This document shows positions 13,465 through 21,302 of a stretch of 32,943 nt of DNA, piece by piece. The notes beneath the pieces were generated by a model. It ran no database searches and was not told the DNA's origin. It was given only the letters and a program-made list of their open reading frames with translations. Numbering within the stretch: position 1 is the first letter of the stretch; each line of letters opens with the position of its first letter. The position numbers and the translations under genes were made by a program. The DNA lies in the NCBI GenBank assembly GCA_902553845.1, contig CACDMG010000004.1, forward strand, positions 1 to 32,943, written 5' to 3'. Source of the stretch: an uncultured Pelagibacteraceae bacterium (GTDB taxonomy: Bacteria > Pseudomonadota > Alphaproteobacteria > Pelagibacterales > Pelagibacteraceae).

Positions 13465-15768
13465 TTAAATTTTTCTCTTTATTTTATTTATACTTATTAG
13501 TATTTTTTCTGGAGTTGCTGGTGCATCTAATTCTGGTGTCTTTTTATAGTTAGATAAAGAAGCAATTGCATCTTTAATTGCAAAAAAGACACTCATTGCA
13601 AGCATCAAAGGTGGTTCTCCAGTGGTTTTTTGTTTATTCACCACATTTTCAACGTTAGATCCTTTCTTAAAAATCTCTACATTGAATTTTTTTGGCGTAT
13701 CACTGATTGCTGGAATTTTATATGTAGAAGGTGAGAAAGTTTTGAGTTTTCCATATTTGTCCCAAACTACCTCTTCCATTGTAAGCCATCCTTGCCCTTG
13801 AACAAAACCACCCTCTATTTGACCAAGCTCAAGCGCAGGATTAATTGCGTTCCCAGCATCTTGAACTACATCAACTCTATCAATTACATTCTCTCCAGTG
13901 AGAGTATCGATTGTAACCTCTGTAACTGCTGCACCATAACAAAAATAGTAAAATGGCCTTCCATGAAATTTTTTTTTGTCAAAATTTATTTTTGGAGTTG
14001 AATAAAATCCCGATGAAGATAATGAAACTCTATTAAGATAAGCTTCTTCTATTATCTTTTTAAATTTAAATGACCTATTTCCAAAATAGATATACTGATT
14101 TTTATAGATAGGTTCAGTATTTGAAAAAATTTTGTACTTATCTCTTATAAAATCATTTAAATTTTTTTTGATTTTACCTGCTGCATTTAAGGTAGCAGCA
14201 CCATTTAAATCAGTAGTAGAAGATGCGGCACTAGCAGATGTATTGGGAACTTTAGAAGTATTTGTTGAGGAAATCTTTACTTTTTCAAAAGGTAAACCAA
14301 AAGTATTTGCTACAAGCTGAGCAATTTTAGTATGAGTGCCCTGACCCATTTCAATTCCTCCATGATTTAAATAAACACTTCCATCAGTATATATATGTAC
14401 CAATGCTCCAGCTTGATTTAAATGAATTGTTGTAAAAGAAATACCAAATTTCACAGGTGCTAACGCTATTCCTTTTTTAAAAAACTTATTCTTTAAATTA
14501 AAATTTCTAATTTCTTGATATCTTTTTTTATAATCTGATTTATCTAACAAATTTTTAAAAATATCATGTATAACATTATCATTAATTTTCATTCCATAAT
14601 GAGTAGTGTTTCTTTCATTAAGACCATAAAAATTATTTTTTCTTACTTCACACGGATTTTTTTTTAAAAATCTTGAAATATTATCAACAACATTTTCTAT
14701 CGCCATCATACCTTGATTACCACCAAAACCTCTAAATGCTGTTGAAGAAGAGGTATTAGTTTTACAAAGATAATTTTTGACTTCTAAATCTGAAAGATAA
14801 TAAGTATTATCCAAATGTAACAATGCTCTCTCATTAATAGCATATGATAAATCAGGTGACATTCCGCATCTAGAAGCCAGTTTCAACTTTAAGCCCTCTA
14901 TTTTTCCATCATCATTAAATCCAACTTCATATTCAGAATAGAAATCGTGTCTTTTACCAGTTATAATAATATCATCATCTCTATCTAATCTTAATTTTAT
15001 TGGTTGACCTGTCTTGTGAGACAGCAGTGCACAAACTGCAGCTGTCATAAAATTAGTCTCTTTACCTCCAAAACCACCTCCAATTCTTCTAACCATGACA
15101 GTAATTGAATTACTTTTTTGATTTAGCATCTTAGCTATAATTTGCTGAGTTTCAGATGGATGTTGTGTAGAACTGTAAACTGTAAGATTATTATCCTCTT
15201 GTGGAATAACTAAACAAACCTGGCCTTCCAAATAAAAATGTTCTTGGCTTCCAGTGTTGAATTTACCTTTTAATTTATTTTTTGATTTAATTATTTTATT
15301 TTGAGGATTTCCTTTTCTGATTATCCTAGGTTCAAATAAAAGATTATTTTTTTTTAATGCATCTTCAATGGTAACGATAGGTTTAAGTTCTTGGTAGGAG
15401 ATTTTAGCCTTTAAAACAGCTTTTCTTGCTAATTCAGTTGAGATAGCTGCAACAGCAAATAAAGGTTGGCCAAAATATTCAACTTTTGTTTTTGGGAATA
15501 TTGGATCTCCATCAAATACTGGACCTACATCATTTCGACCAGGAATATCTTTATAAGAAACAACAGATATTACACCTTCACTTTCTTTGACGTCTTTCAA
15601 ATCAATCCTTTTAATTATTGCATGAGCTTTTTTACTCCATCCAATAGCTCCGTGTAAGGTATTTAAGGGCTCACTAATATCATCCGTATATTGAGCTAAA
15701 CCAGTTACGTGCTTATTTGCACTATCATGTGGAATACTTTGCCCCTTCAATAACTCTTCATTTTTCAT
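13465..15768 (-). CDS. xdhB: Xanthine dehydrogenase, molybdopterin-binding large subunit
   Basis: This 767-residue subunit is of normal size. It starts with the a/b hammerhead region ('HVTGLAQYTDDISEPLNTLHGAIGWS', 'PVFDGDPIFPKTKVEYFGQPLFAVAA'). Moco-binding motifs follow: 'RRIGGGFGGKETNF', 'TSSSTAFRGFGGNQGMMAIE' and 'GGIEMGQGTHTKIAQ'. The catalytic glutamate is E718 in 'TTGEPPLMLAMS', a signature of xanthine dehydrogenase within the molybdenum hydroxylases. It hydroxylates hypoxanthine to xanthine and xanthine to urate. Its start overlaps the xdhA stop (ATGA), so equal translation of the two subunits is expected. No xdhC chaperone gene follows. Confidence 0.95.
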   Translation of the reverse strand: MKNEELLKGQSIPHDSANKHVTGLAQYTDDISEPLNTLHGAIGWSKKAHAIIKRIDLKDVKESEGVISVVSYKDIPGRNDVGPVFDGDPIFPKTKVEYFGQPLFAVAAISTELARKAVLKAKISYQELKPIVTIEDALKKNNLLFEPRIIRKGNPQNKIIKSKNKLKGKFNTGSQEHFYLEGQVCLVIPQEDNNLTVYSSTQHPSETQQIIAKMLNQKSNSITVMVRRIGGGFGGKETNFMTAAVCALLSHKTGQPIKLRLDRDDDIIITGKRHDFYSEYEVGFNDDGKIEGLKLKLASRCGMSPDLSYAINERALLHLDNTYYLSDLEVKNYLCKTNTSSSTAFRGFGGNQGMMAIENVVDNISRFLKKNPCEVRKNNFYGLNERNTTHYGMKINDNVIHDIFKNLLDKSDYKKRYQEIRNFNLKNKFFKKGIALAPVKFGISFTTIHLNQAGALVHIYTDGSVYLNHGGIEMGQGTHTKIAQLVANTFGLPFEKVKISSTNTSKVPNTSASAASSTTDLNGAATLNAAGKIKKNLNDFIRDKYKIFSNTEPIYKNQYIYFGNRSFKFKKIIEEAYLNRVSLSSSGFYSTPKINFDKKKFHGRPFYYFCYGAAVTEVTIDTLTGENVIDRVDVVQDAGNAINPALELGQIEGGFVQGQGWLTMEEVVWDKYGKLKTFSPSTYKIPAISDTPKKFNVEIFKKGSNVENVVNKQKTTGEPPLMLAMSVFFAIKDAIASLSNYKKTPELDAPATPEKILISINKIKRKI

Positions 15769-17201
15769 GAGTGTATTCTAATATTTTTTTTATTTTTAAT
15801 TTCGTAAAAAGCTTTTAACAGTAAATTTTTTGCAACAGTTAATCTATAATTTCTACTGGCTCGCATATCATCTAAAGGTGCAAAATCTTTGTCCATAAAA
15901 TTTACAGCTCTATTGAATGTATTTTCTGAAAATTCCGAATTTATTAAATTTTTTTCTATAATTGCTGCTCTTTTTGGAATTTCAGACATTCCGCCGTAAG
16001 CAATGGATGCTTTTGTTATTTTATTCTTTTTTATCAGAAAATTAAATGAGCCACATACAGATGAAATATCATCGTCGAATCTTTTTGAAATTTTATAAGC
16101 TTTAAATACATTTTCTTTATCTAGAGGAATCTTTATTGAATAGATAAACTCACCTTTTTTTATTTTTGTTTTTCTGTAAGATATAAAAAAATGATTTAAA
16201 GAATAAACTTTCTTTTTATCTATCCCTTGAATTACAATTTTTGCATCTAATGATAATAATAAAGGAAGTGTATCTCCTATAGGAGAAGCAGTTGCAATAT
16301 TCCCAGCAATAGTTCCAATGTTTCTAATTTGAATTGATCCATATCTTTTAAGTACATCGTAAAAATCTATAAAGTATTTTTTGATCAGATTTTGAAATTC
16401 AAAAAGTGAGGTTGTGGCTCCAATTTCTATTAAATTTTTGTTTTTTTTTACAAAATTCAATTTTTTAATAGAATTCAATGAAATAATCGTTTTAATATCT
16501 TTTCTAAATTTAGTTACCTCAAGAGAAAGATCTGTTCCTCCACTCAAGATTTTTGCATTGGGGTATTTTTTCAATATTTTTTTTAAGTTTGGTATAGTTT
16601 TTGGTGCAAAAAATTTTCGACCTTGATAATTAATTTCAATATCAACGTCTTTTATTTTTTTTAATAATCGGATAGTTTTATTTTGGTTTTTTTCAAAGTG
16701 ATCTTTATCTTTTTTATTATTTAAACTTTTTGCAGCATCAATTATTGGTCTATATCCTGTGCATCTACATAAATTTCCAGACAAAGCCTCTTCAATTATT
16801 TCATTATTGATTATTTTATAATTTTTTTGCATTGAGAATAAAGACATCGTAAAGCCTGGTGTGCAAAATCCACATTGAGATCCATGAAATTTGACCATTG
16901 CTTTCTGAACTATATGAGGTTTATTTTCATGAACTAAGTTTTCAATTAGAATTAATTGTTTACCATTGAGGGTAGGTAAAAAACTTATACAAGCATTGAT
17001 TGATTTATAAATAATCTTATTTTTATTTAATTCACCCAATACTATTGTACACGCTCCACAACCTCCCTCAGCGCAACCTTCTTTTGTTCCAGTCAATTTC
17101 AATTCATTACGAATATAATTTAAAATTGTTTTGTTTGGGTCAGGATTTTTGATTTTGTAAATTTTATTATTAACTAAAAATTGTATAGTATCGGAAACCA
17201 T
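15765..17201 (-). CDS. xdhA: Xanthine dehydrogenase, [2Fe-2S]/FAD small subunit
   Basis: The 478 residues carry two iron-sulfur domains and a FAD domain, the XdhA (two-subunit bacterial) layout. The plant-type cluster is bound by C43, C48, C51 ('GCAEGGCGACT') and C71 ('NACISFLP'). The second cluster uses C110, C113 ('SQCGFCTPGF') and C145, C147 ('NLCRCTGYRP'). The FAD region, from about residue 185, shows 'AKILSGGTDLSLEVTK' and 'IRNIGTIAGNIATASPIGDTLPLL'. It moves electrons from the Mo centre to NAD+ via FAD. The start shares a base with the uraH stop (TAATG) and its end overlaps xdhB by 4 bp. Confidence 0.95.
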   Translation of the reverse strand: MVSDTIQFLVNNKIYKIKNPDPNKTILNYIRNELKLTGTKEGCAEGGCGACTIVLGELNKNKIIYKSINACISFLPTLNGKQLILIENLVHENKPHIVQKAMVKFHGSQCGFCTPGFTMSLFSMQKNYKIINNEIIEEALSGNLCRCTGYRPIIDAAKSLNNKKDKDHFEKNQNKTIRLLKKIKDVDIEINYQGRKFFAPKTIPNLKKILKKYPNAKILSGGTDLSLEVTKFRKDIKTIISLNSIKKLNFVKKNKNLIEIGATTSLFEFQNLIKKYFIDFYDVLKRYGSIQIRNIGTIAGNIATASPIGDTLPLLLSLDAKIVIQGIDKKKVYSLNHFFISYRKTKIKKGEFIYSIKIPLDKENVFKAYKISKRFDDDISSVCGSFNFLIKKNKITKASIAYGGMSEIPKRAAIIEKNLINSEFSENTFNRAVNFMDKDFAPLDDMRASRNYRLTVAKNLLLKAFYEIKNKKNIRIHS

Positions 17202-17551
17202 TAGCTTCCTCTATAAGTTGAATAACTCCATGGCGAGACTAACAATGGAACGTGATAATGTTCTTTATTGTTTGATATACCAAATCTAACAACCACATCA
17301 TCTAAAAATTTTAAATCATCTTTATTTGTAATATCTTTAAAATAATCTCCAACAAAAAATACCAGTTCATATTTTCCATTTTTAAATTCATCTTTTTCGA
17401 TCAAAGGTTGATCTGAACGCCCATCATTATTCAAAATAATGCTTTTGAGTTTTATTTTATTTTCTCCAGAAATAAAATAAAGTTCAACTTTAATTCCTTT
17501 TCCTGGTTTTCCAGAATAAATATCAAGAACATGAGTTGTAAGTTTGGTCAT
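17201..17551 (-). CDS. uraH: 5-hydroxyisourate hydrolase (transthyretin-like)
   Basis: The 116 residues match transthyretin-related HIU hydrolases from end to end. The start is 'LTTHVLDIYSGKPGKGIKVELY' with active-site His7. The middle reads 'YELVFFVGDYF', followed by 'HYHVPLLVSPWSYSTYRGS'. The C-terminal YRGS tetrapeptide separates the enzyme from true transthyretin. It opens the ring of 5-hydroxyisourate, the PuuD product, to OHCU. It has no signal peptide and so is cytoplasmic. It is the first gene of the minus-strand purine operon and is divergent from uraD, the next enzyme in the pathway, across 65 bp. Confidence 0.96.
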   Translation of the reverse strand: MTKLTTHVLDIYSGKPGKGIKVELYFISGENKIKLKSIILNNDGRSDQPLIEKDEFKNGKYELVFFVGDYFKDITNKDDLKFLDDVVVRFGISNNKEHYHVPLLVSPWSYSTYRGS

Positions 17552-17616
17552 ATAATAAGTTATATACTATACAAAAAATACATAATAAATATATTAAATC
17601 TTATAATTGATTCAAA
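17552..17616. promoter_or_regulatory. Divergent promoter region of uraH operon and uraD
   Basis: This 65-bp AT-rich spacer must carry both start signals for the purine operon (minus) and uraD (plus). On the plus strand TATAAT (17602-17607) lies only 9 bp before the uraD ATG, which would give a nearly leaderless mRNA. On the minus strand TATAGT (17571-17566) and TATAAC are -10 candidates. No clear -35 or SD was seen on either side. These calls are tentative because the AT content makes TATA-like strings common. Confidence 0.35.
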
Positions 17617-18111
17617 ATGCAATTAATCAAAGATATTAACTTACTTACAAAAAAAGAATTTCTGTCTATTTTTGGAAATATTTTTGAAAAATCTGATTGG
17701 ATAGCAATCAGTACATTTGAATTAAAACCTTTCAAAGATATAAAAGATTTTAAAGACAAAATGATGAACATTTATGAAAAGAGTTCTAAAGAAAAAATAA
17801 TTATTATTTTTAATTTACATCCAAAGTTGGCAGTTGAAAAAAAATTAACTTCTTTTTCATCTAAAGAACAGTTTGAAGCTAAATTAAATACATGTACAAA
17901 AGAAGAAATGATTGAATTTCGAAATCTAAACGAACATTATCATGAAAAATTTGGTTTTCCTTTTATAATGGCTGTAAAAGGAAAAAGTAAAAACGAAATA
18001 CTTGATAGTTTTAGACAAAGAGTTAAAAATAACTTTGAAGTTGAATTTAATGAGGCAAAACTTCAAGTTAAAAAAATAGCTTCATTAAGACTGAATGAAA
18101 TTCTTAATTAA
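17617..18111 (+). CDS. uraD: OHCU decarboxylase (2-oxo-4-hydroxy-4-carboxy-5-ureidoimidazoline decarboxylase)
   Basis: This 164-residue helical protein has the family pattern: 'FLSIFGNIFEKSDWIA' (F..lg.i.E.s.W.a), catalytic-region 'NLHPKLA' with His68, 'TSFSSKEQFEAKLNTCTKEEMIEFRNLNEHYHEKFGFPFIMAVKGKSKNEIL' and 'FRQRVKNNFEVEFNEAKLQVKKIASLRL'. It decarboxylates OHCU stereospecifically to (S)-allantoin, the last step encoded here. It faces away from uraH, whose product it consumes, and is followed 15 bp later by a GT17-family gene with no obvious pathway link. Confidence 0.94.
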   Translation: MQLIKDINLLTKKEFLSIFGNIFEKSDWIAISTFELKPFKDIKDFKDKMMNIYEKSSKEKIIIIFNLHPKLAVEKKLTSFSSKEQFEAKLNTCTKEEMIEFRNLNEHYHEKFGFPFIMAVKGKSKNEILDSFRQRVKNNFEVEFNEAKLQVKKIASLRLNEILN

Positions 18112-18126
18112 ACAAGCTTTTTAAAT

Positions 18127-19017
18127 ATGAAAATTTTTGATTGTTTTATGTATTTTGATGAGGACATTGTTTTGGATCTAAGATTAAATTTTTTAAATAA
18201 GTATGTAGATTATTTTGTAATCGTTGAAAGCTCATTTACACATAAAGGCGACAAAAGAAAACTTAAGTTTGATTTAAAAAAATTTAATAATTTTAGAAAT
18301 AAAATAATTTATGTCACTTTTGATGAAGAGCCAAAAAATGTTGAAGAGGTTTTTGATACAGATGATGAAGGGGAAAAATCTAGAAAATATATATTAAATG
18401 CTGCTTATCGTGAGAATGGTCAAAGGAATCACATTTTGAAAGGACTGAATAAAGCTCAAGATGAAGATATGATTTTAATTTCTGATGTTGATGAACTTCC
18501 AAATTTAGAGAATATTGATTTCAATAAAATAAAAAAAGATATAATTTTATTTAGACAAAACATGTTTTATTATAAATTTAATCTTAAACTTCCAAATTTA
18601 ATTTGGACTGGTACTAAAGCATGTAAAAAAAAATACTTAAAAACACCCCAATGGTTAAGAAATATTAAAGATAAAAAATATCCTTTTTATCGGCTAGATA
18701 CTTTTTTTTCTAAGACTAAATATACAAGTATCAAATTTATAGATAATGGTGGGTGGCATTTTTCAAATATTAAGACTGCTTCAGAAATTGAATACAAACT
18801 TAAATCTTATCTACATCACAGAGAATTTGATGAAAATCCTATAAATGAAGATCAAATAAATAAAATTATTAAAAATAAACAAGCAATTTACGACTTAAAT
18901 GTTGATAAAAAAGTGAACAAAATTGGAAATGGAAATAAACTTGAAAAATTTCCTTTAGAAAAACTTCCAAAATATCTACAAGATAATATTGCTAATTATA
19001 AAAAGTGGATTGATTAA
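18127..19017 (+). CDS. Glycosyltransferase family 17-like protein
   Basis: The 296-residue protein starts 'MKIFDCFMYFDEDIVLDLRLNFLNKYVDYFVIVESSFTHKG', the signature opening of the Glyco_transf_17 domain (beta-1,4-GlcNAc-transferase MGAT3 family). A DxD-type motif is D120-V-D122 in 'MILISDVDELPNLENI', and the family's 'GGWHFSNIKTASEIEYKLKSYLHHREF' occurs near residue 210. It is probably an inverting glycosyltransferase with an unknown acceptor; GT17 is best studied in animals, and bacterial members are poorly characterised. It has no signal peptide. It sits downstream of uraD and 1 bp before the DUF1330 gene. Confidence 0.85.
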   Translation: MKIFDCFMYFDEDIVLDLRLNFLNKYVDYFVIVESSFTHKGDKRKLKFDLKKFNNFRNKIIYVTFDEEPKNVEEVFDTDDEGEKSRKYILNAAYRENGQRNHILKGLNKAQDEDMILISDVDELPNLENIDFNKIKKDIILFRQNMFYYKFNLKLPNLIWTGTKACKKKYLKTPQWLRNIKDKKYPFYRLDTFFSKTKYTSIKFIDNGGWHFSNIKTASEIEYKLKSYLHHREFDENPINEDQINKIIKNKQAIYDLNVDKKVNKIGNGNKLEKFPLEKLPKYLQDNIANYKKWID

Positions 19018-19018
19018 A

Positions 19019-19318
19019 ATGAAAAAAGGGTATTGGATTAGTCTTTATTTAAAAGTAGATAATCAAAAAAATCTAAAAAAGTACGCCGAAACAGTTACGC
19101 CAATTATTAAAAGCTTTGGCGGGATACCCCTAGTGAGAGGTGGCAAATATCAATCATTTGACGGTGATAATTTTGTAAGGACTGTTGTCTGGGAATTTCC
19201 TAGTTATGAAAAAGCTATCGAATGCCATCAATCAAAAGATTATCAAGATGGATGGAAAATTGCTAAAGATACAACTGTTAGACACATGCAGATAGTTGAA
19301 GGATTTAGTACTGAATAG
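19019..19318 (+). CDS. DUF1330 family protein
   Basis: I start at 19019 (MKKGYWISLYLKVDN), 1 bp after the preceding stop. The ORF-track start lies inside the GT17 gene and adds a non-family extension. The 99-residue product shows the DUF1330 pattern: 'KGYWI....V', 'YAETVTPIIKSFGGIPLVRGGKYQSFDGDNFVRTVVWEFPSYEKAIECHQSKDYQ' (the 'r.vv.eFps...A...y.S.eYq' core). This is a dimeric ferredoxin-like alpha/beta-barrel fold with no agreed function. Its stop overlaps the convergent alkA gene by 14 bp. Confidence 0.88.
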   Translation: MKKGYWISLYLKVDNQKNLKKYAETVTPIIKSFGGIPLVRGGKYQSFDGDNFVRTVVWEFPSYEKAIECHQSKDYQDGWKIAKDTTVRHMQIVEGFSTE

Positions 19319-19940
19319 GTTCTGGATCGATACTTCTCCATAGATACCATGTAGCTACCGAACAATAAGGTGAGAATCTTTTTTTTAGTAGATTAACAAA
19401 TTTTATCGGAGGTAAATATTTTTTTTTATAATTTTTAGAAATAGCTCTTAATAGTCCAATATCCTGGATTGGCCAAATATTTGATCTATTATAAGTAAAC
19501 AACAATATCATTTCTGCAGACCATCTTCCAATTTGTCTTAAATTAGAAAGATAACTGATAGCCTCTTCATCATTCATTTTTTTTATTAATTTAGGATTGA
19601 ATGATTTATTAATTATTTGTTTTGCCAAACTTTTTATTCCCAACACCTTTTGACGACTTAATCCACAACTTTTTAACTGTTTAAAGGATAATTTAGAAAC
19701 AGATTTTGCATTAATTTTATTTTTACACATCTTTTTAAACCTAAAAAAAACAGAATTAGCTGCAGCAACACTAATTTGTTGGCCAATTATACTTTTGCAT
19801 AAAGAGAAAAAAATATCTTTTCTTGATTTCAAAATAATTTCTGAAGGACTTTGATAATTTTTAATCAATTTAGACATTACTTTATCTTTTTTTGAAAGAC
19901 TTTTTTTTGCTTTATTCCAATATTTTGGAACTTTAGTCAT
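19305..19940 (-). CDS. alkA: DNA-3-methyladenine glycosylase II-type HhH-GPD glycosylase
   Basis: The 211 residues match the short bacterial AlkA/Mag1-type enzymes. Visible features are 'LCKSIIGQQISVAAANSVFFRF' (family entry helix), the helix-hairpin-helix 'LRQIGRWSAEMILLFTY' at about 134-150, and the catalytic aspartate D160 in 'WPIQDIGLLRAI'. It removes alkylated purines such as 3-methyladenine from DNA. No HTH or N-terminal AlkA domain is present, so it is the compact form. It overlaps the upstream EamA transporter by 8 bp (same strand) and the DUF1330 gene by 14 bp (convergent). The nearby purine-degradation genes are probably coincidental. Confidence 0.9.
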   Translation of the reverse strand: MTKVPKYWNKAKKSLSKKDKVMSKLIKNYQSPSEIILKSRKDIFFSLCKSIIGQQISVAAANSVFFRFKKMCKNKINAKSVSKLSFKQLKSCGLSRQKVLGIKSLAKQIINKSFNPKLIKKMNDEEAISYLSNLRQIGRWSAEMILLFTYNRSNIWPIQDIGLLRAISKNYKKKYLPPIKFVNLLKKRFSPYCSVATWYLWRSIDPEPIQY

Positions 19941-20817
19941 TTAGAGTTTTAGATGTAATTGTTTTTTTTTTGTAGATTTCTCTTCTAAAAATAATAAGTG
20001 TTGAAATAATTACTAAAGAAGCACCAAGCAATGTTTTAAATGTTGGTATTTCTCCCCAAATAAAATATCCAAAAATTATTGCAAATACTAATGCTAGATA
20101 TTTTAATGGTGTAACAAGAGAGACCTCTGAATACTTATAAGATTGACTAAGCCATAAATTTGCAACTCCACCAAAGATACCAATCAATGATAATAAAATA
20201 ATATGATTTAAGCTCGGCATGACCCACCCCTGGGGAATAGATAAAAAACTCAACAAAGTTATAGATAAAGAAAAATAAAAAGAAATTAACCAGACAGGTT
20301 CTGTAGTAGATAGTTGTCTAATTGTAATTGCAACATAAGAAAGACCCAGACAAAAAATTATTGGAAAAATATAATAAATATTTAATTGGCTTATCCCAGG
20401 TTCTGTTATTATTAAAATACCTAAAAATCCTATCAAAACAGCTAACCATCTAAAAATTCCAACTTTCTCACTTAATAAAAATATTGAAAAAATTGTTGTG
20501 AAAATTGGAGCTGCAAAAGTTATGCTAACAACAGTTGCTAAAGGCAATTCTCTTAAAGCAATAAAAATTGCGATTAAAGCAATTAACCCTGATGTACATC
20601 TTAATAAATGTAAACCAGGTCTTTTAGTTTGATAAAAATTATGAAGTCTTTCTTTTGGAATTATAAAAAAGTAGAAAATAATACCAAAAAAACCTCTAAA
20701 GAATAATACTTGACCAATCGGGTAATCAACTGACCATTTAACTATAACATCCATTAAAGAAAATGCGCAAATGGACATAAACATGTACAAAAAACCTAAT
20801 TGATTTTTACTTAGCAT
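19933..20817 (-). CDS. EamA-family (DMT superfamily) transporter
   Basis: The 294-residue protein has ten predicted membrane helices arranged as two EamA repeats, about residues 7-140 and 150-283. Typical strings are 'GFLYMFMSICAFSLMDVIVKW', 'RELPLATVVSITFAAPIFTTIFSIFLLSEKVGIFRWLAVLIGFLGILIITEPG' and 'SLVTPLKYLALVFAIIFGYFIWGEIP'. Members export or import small metabolites (amino acids, SAM, nucleotide-related compounds). The substrate cannot be deduced. It overlaps alkA by 8 bp, so it is co-transcribed with it. Confidence 0.9.
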   Translation of the reverse strand: MLSKNQLGFLYMFMSICAFSLMDVIVKWSVDYPIGQVLFFRGFFGIIFYFFIIPKERLHNFYQTKRPGLHLLRCTSGLIALIAIFIALRELPLATVVSITFAAPIFTTIFSIFLLSEKVGIFRWLAVLIGFLGILIITEPGISQLNIYYIFPIIFCLGLSYVAITIRQLSTTEPVWLISFYFSLSITLLSFLSIPQGWVMPSLNHIILLSLIGIFGGVANLWLSQSYKYSEVSLVTPLKYLALVFAIIFGYFIWGEIPTFKTLLGASLVIISTLIIFRREIYKKKTITSKTLND

Positions 20818-20852
20818 ATGAATAATTTGTAAATTAATTTAAATCATAATCA

Positions 20853-21296
20853 ATGGAAATAGCAGTTTTAGCACTTGGATGTTTTTGGGGACCAGAAATT
20901 AAATTTAGCAAAATTAATGGTGTTATAAAAACAGAAGTTGGATATTGTGGAGGAAATAGTCCAACAACAACCTATAAAGAAGTTTGCACTGGTAGCACTA
21001 ATCATGCTGAGGTTGTTAAGCTTGATTTTGATGAAAAAATTATAACATATGAAAAAATCTTAAAAACTTTTTTTCAAATTCATGATCCTACCACCTTAAA
21101 CTCTCAAGGACCAGATTTTGGGACTCAATATAGAAGTGAAATATTTTATCTAAATGATGATCAAAAAAAAATAGCCCAAAAAGTATTGCAAGATATTAAT
21201 CAAAGATTATCAGGTAAAGTTGTTACGAGAATTTCTTTATTAAAAAATTATTGTCCTGCAGAAGAATATCATCAAAAATATTTGGAAAAAAGATAA
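20853..21296 (+). CDS. msrA: Peptide methionine sulfoxide reductase MsrA
   Basis: The protein is compact (147 residues). The catalytic motif GCFWG gives nucleophile Cys10 in 'LALGCFWGPEIKFSKINGVIKTEVGYCGG'. The rest follows the family: 'TYKEVCTGSTNHAEVVKLDFD', 'FFQIHDPTTLNSQGPDFGTQYRSEIFY' and the C-terminal 'YCPAEEYHQKYLEKR'. It reduces methionine-S-sulfoxide in proteins or free methionine. The start is right at the conserved region, with no signal peptide, so it is cytoplasmic. The C-terminal tail with extra resolving cysteines of E. coli MsrA is absent. It is first of a plus-strand run with a sulfurtransferase and RND genes. Confidence 0.96.
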   Translation: MEIAVLALGCFWGPEIKFSKINGVIKTEVGYCGGNSPTTTYKEVCTGSTNHAEVVKLDFDEKIITYEKILKTFFQIHDPTTLNSQGPDFGTQYRSEIFYLNDDQKKIAQKVLQDINQRLSGKVVTRISLLKNYCPAEEYHQKYLEKR

Positions 21297-21302
21297 GTAA
21301 AA

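Noticed and set aside
17607-17615. TTGATTCAA before uraD as a second copy of the permease palindrome
   Set aside because: Only the half-site TTGATTC is shared, the spacing of the arms differs (1 versus 6 bases), and such 7-mers are expected by chance in AT-rich DNA.
19305-19940. alkA as part of the purine pathway (releasing damaged purines for catabolism)
   Set aside because: It is in a different transcription unit paired with an EamA transporter and convergent to the purine side; adjacency alone is weak evidence.
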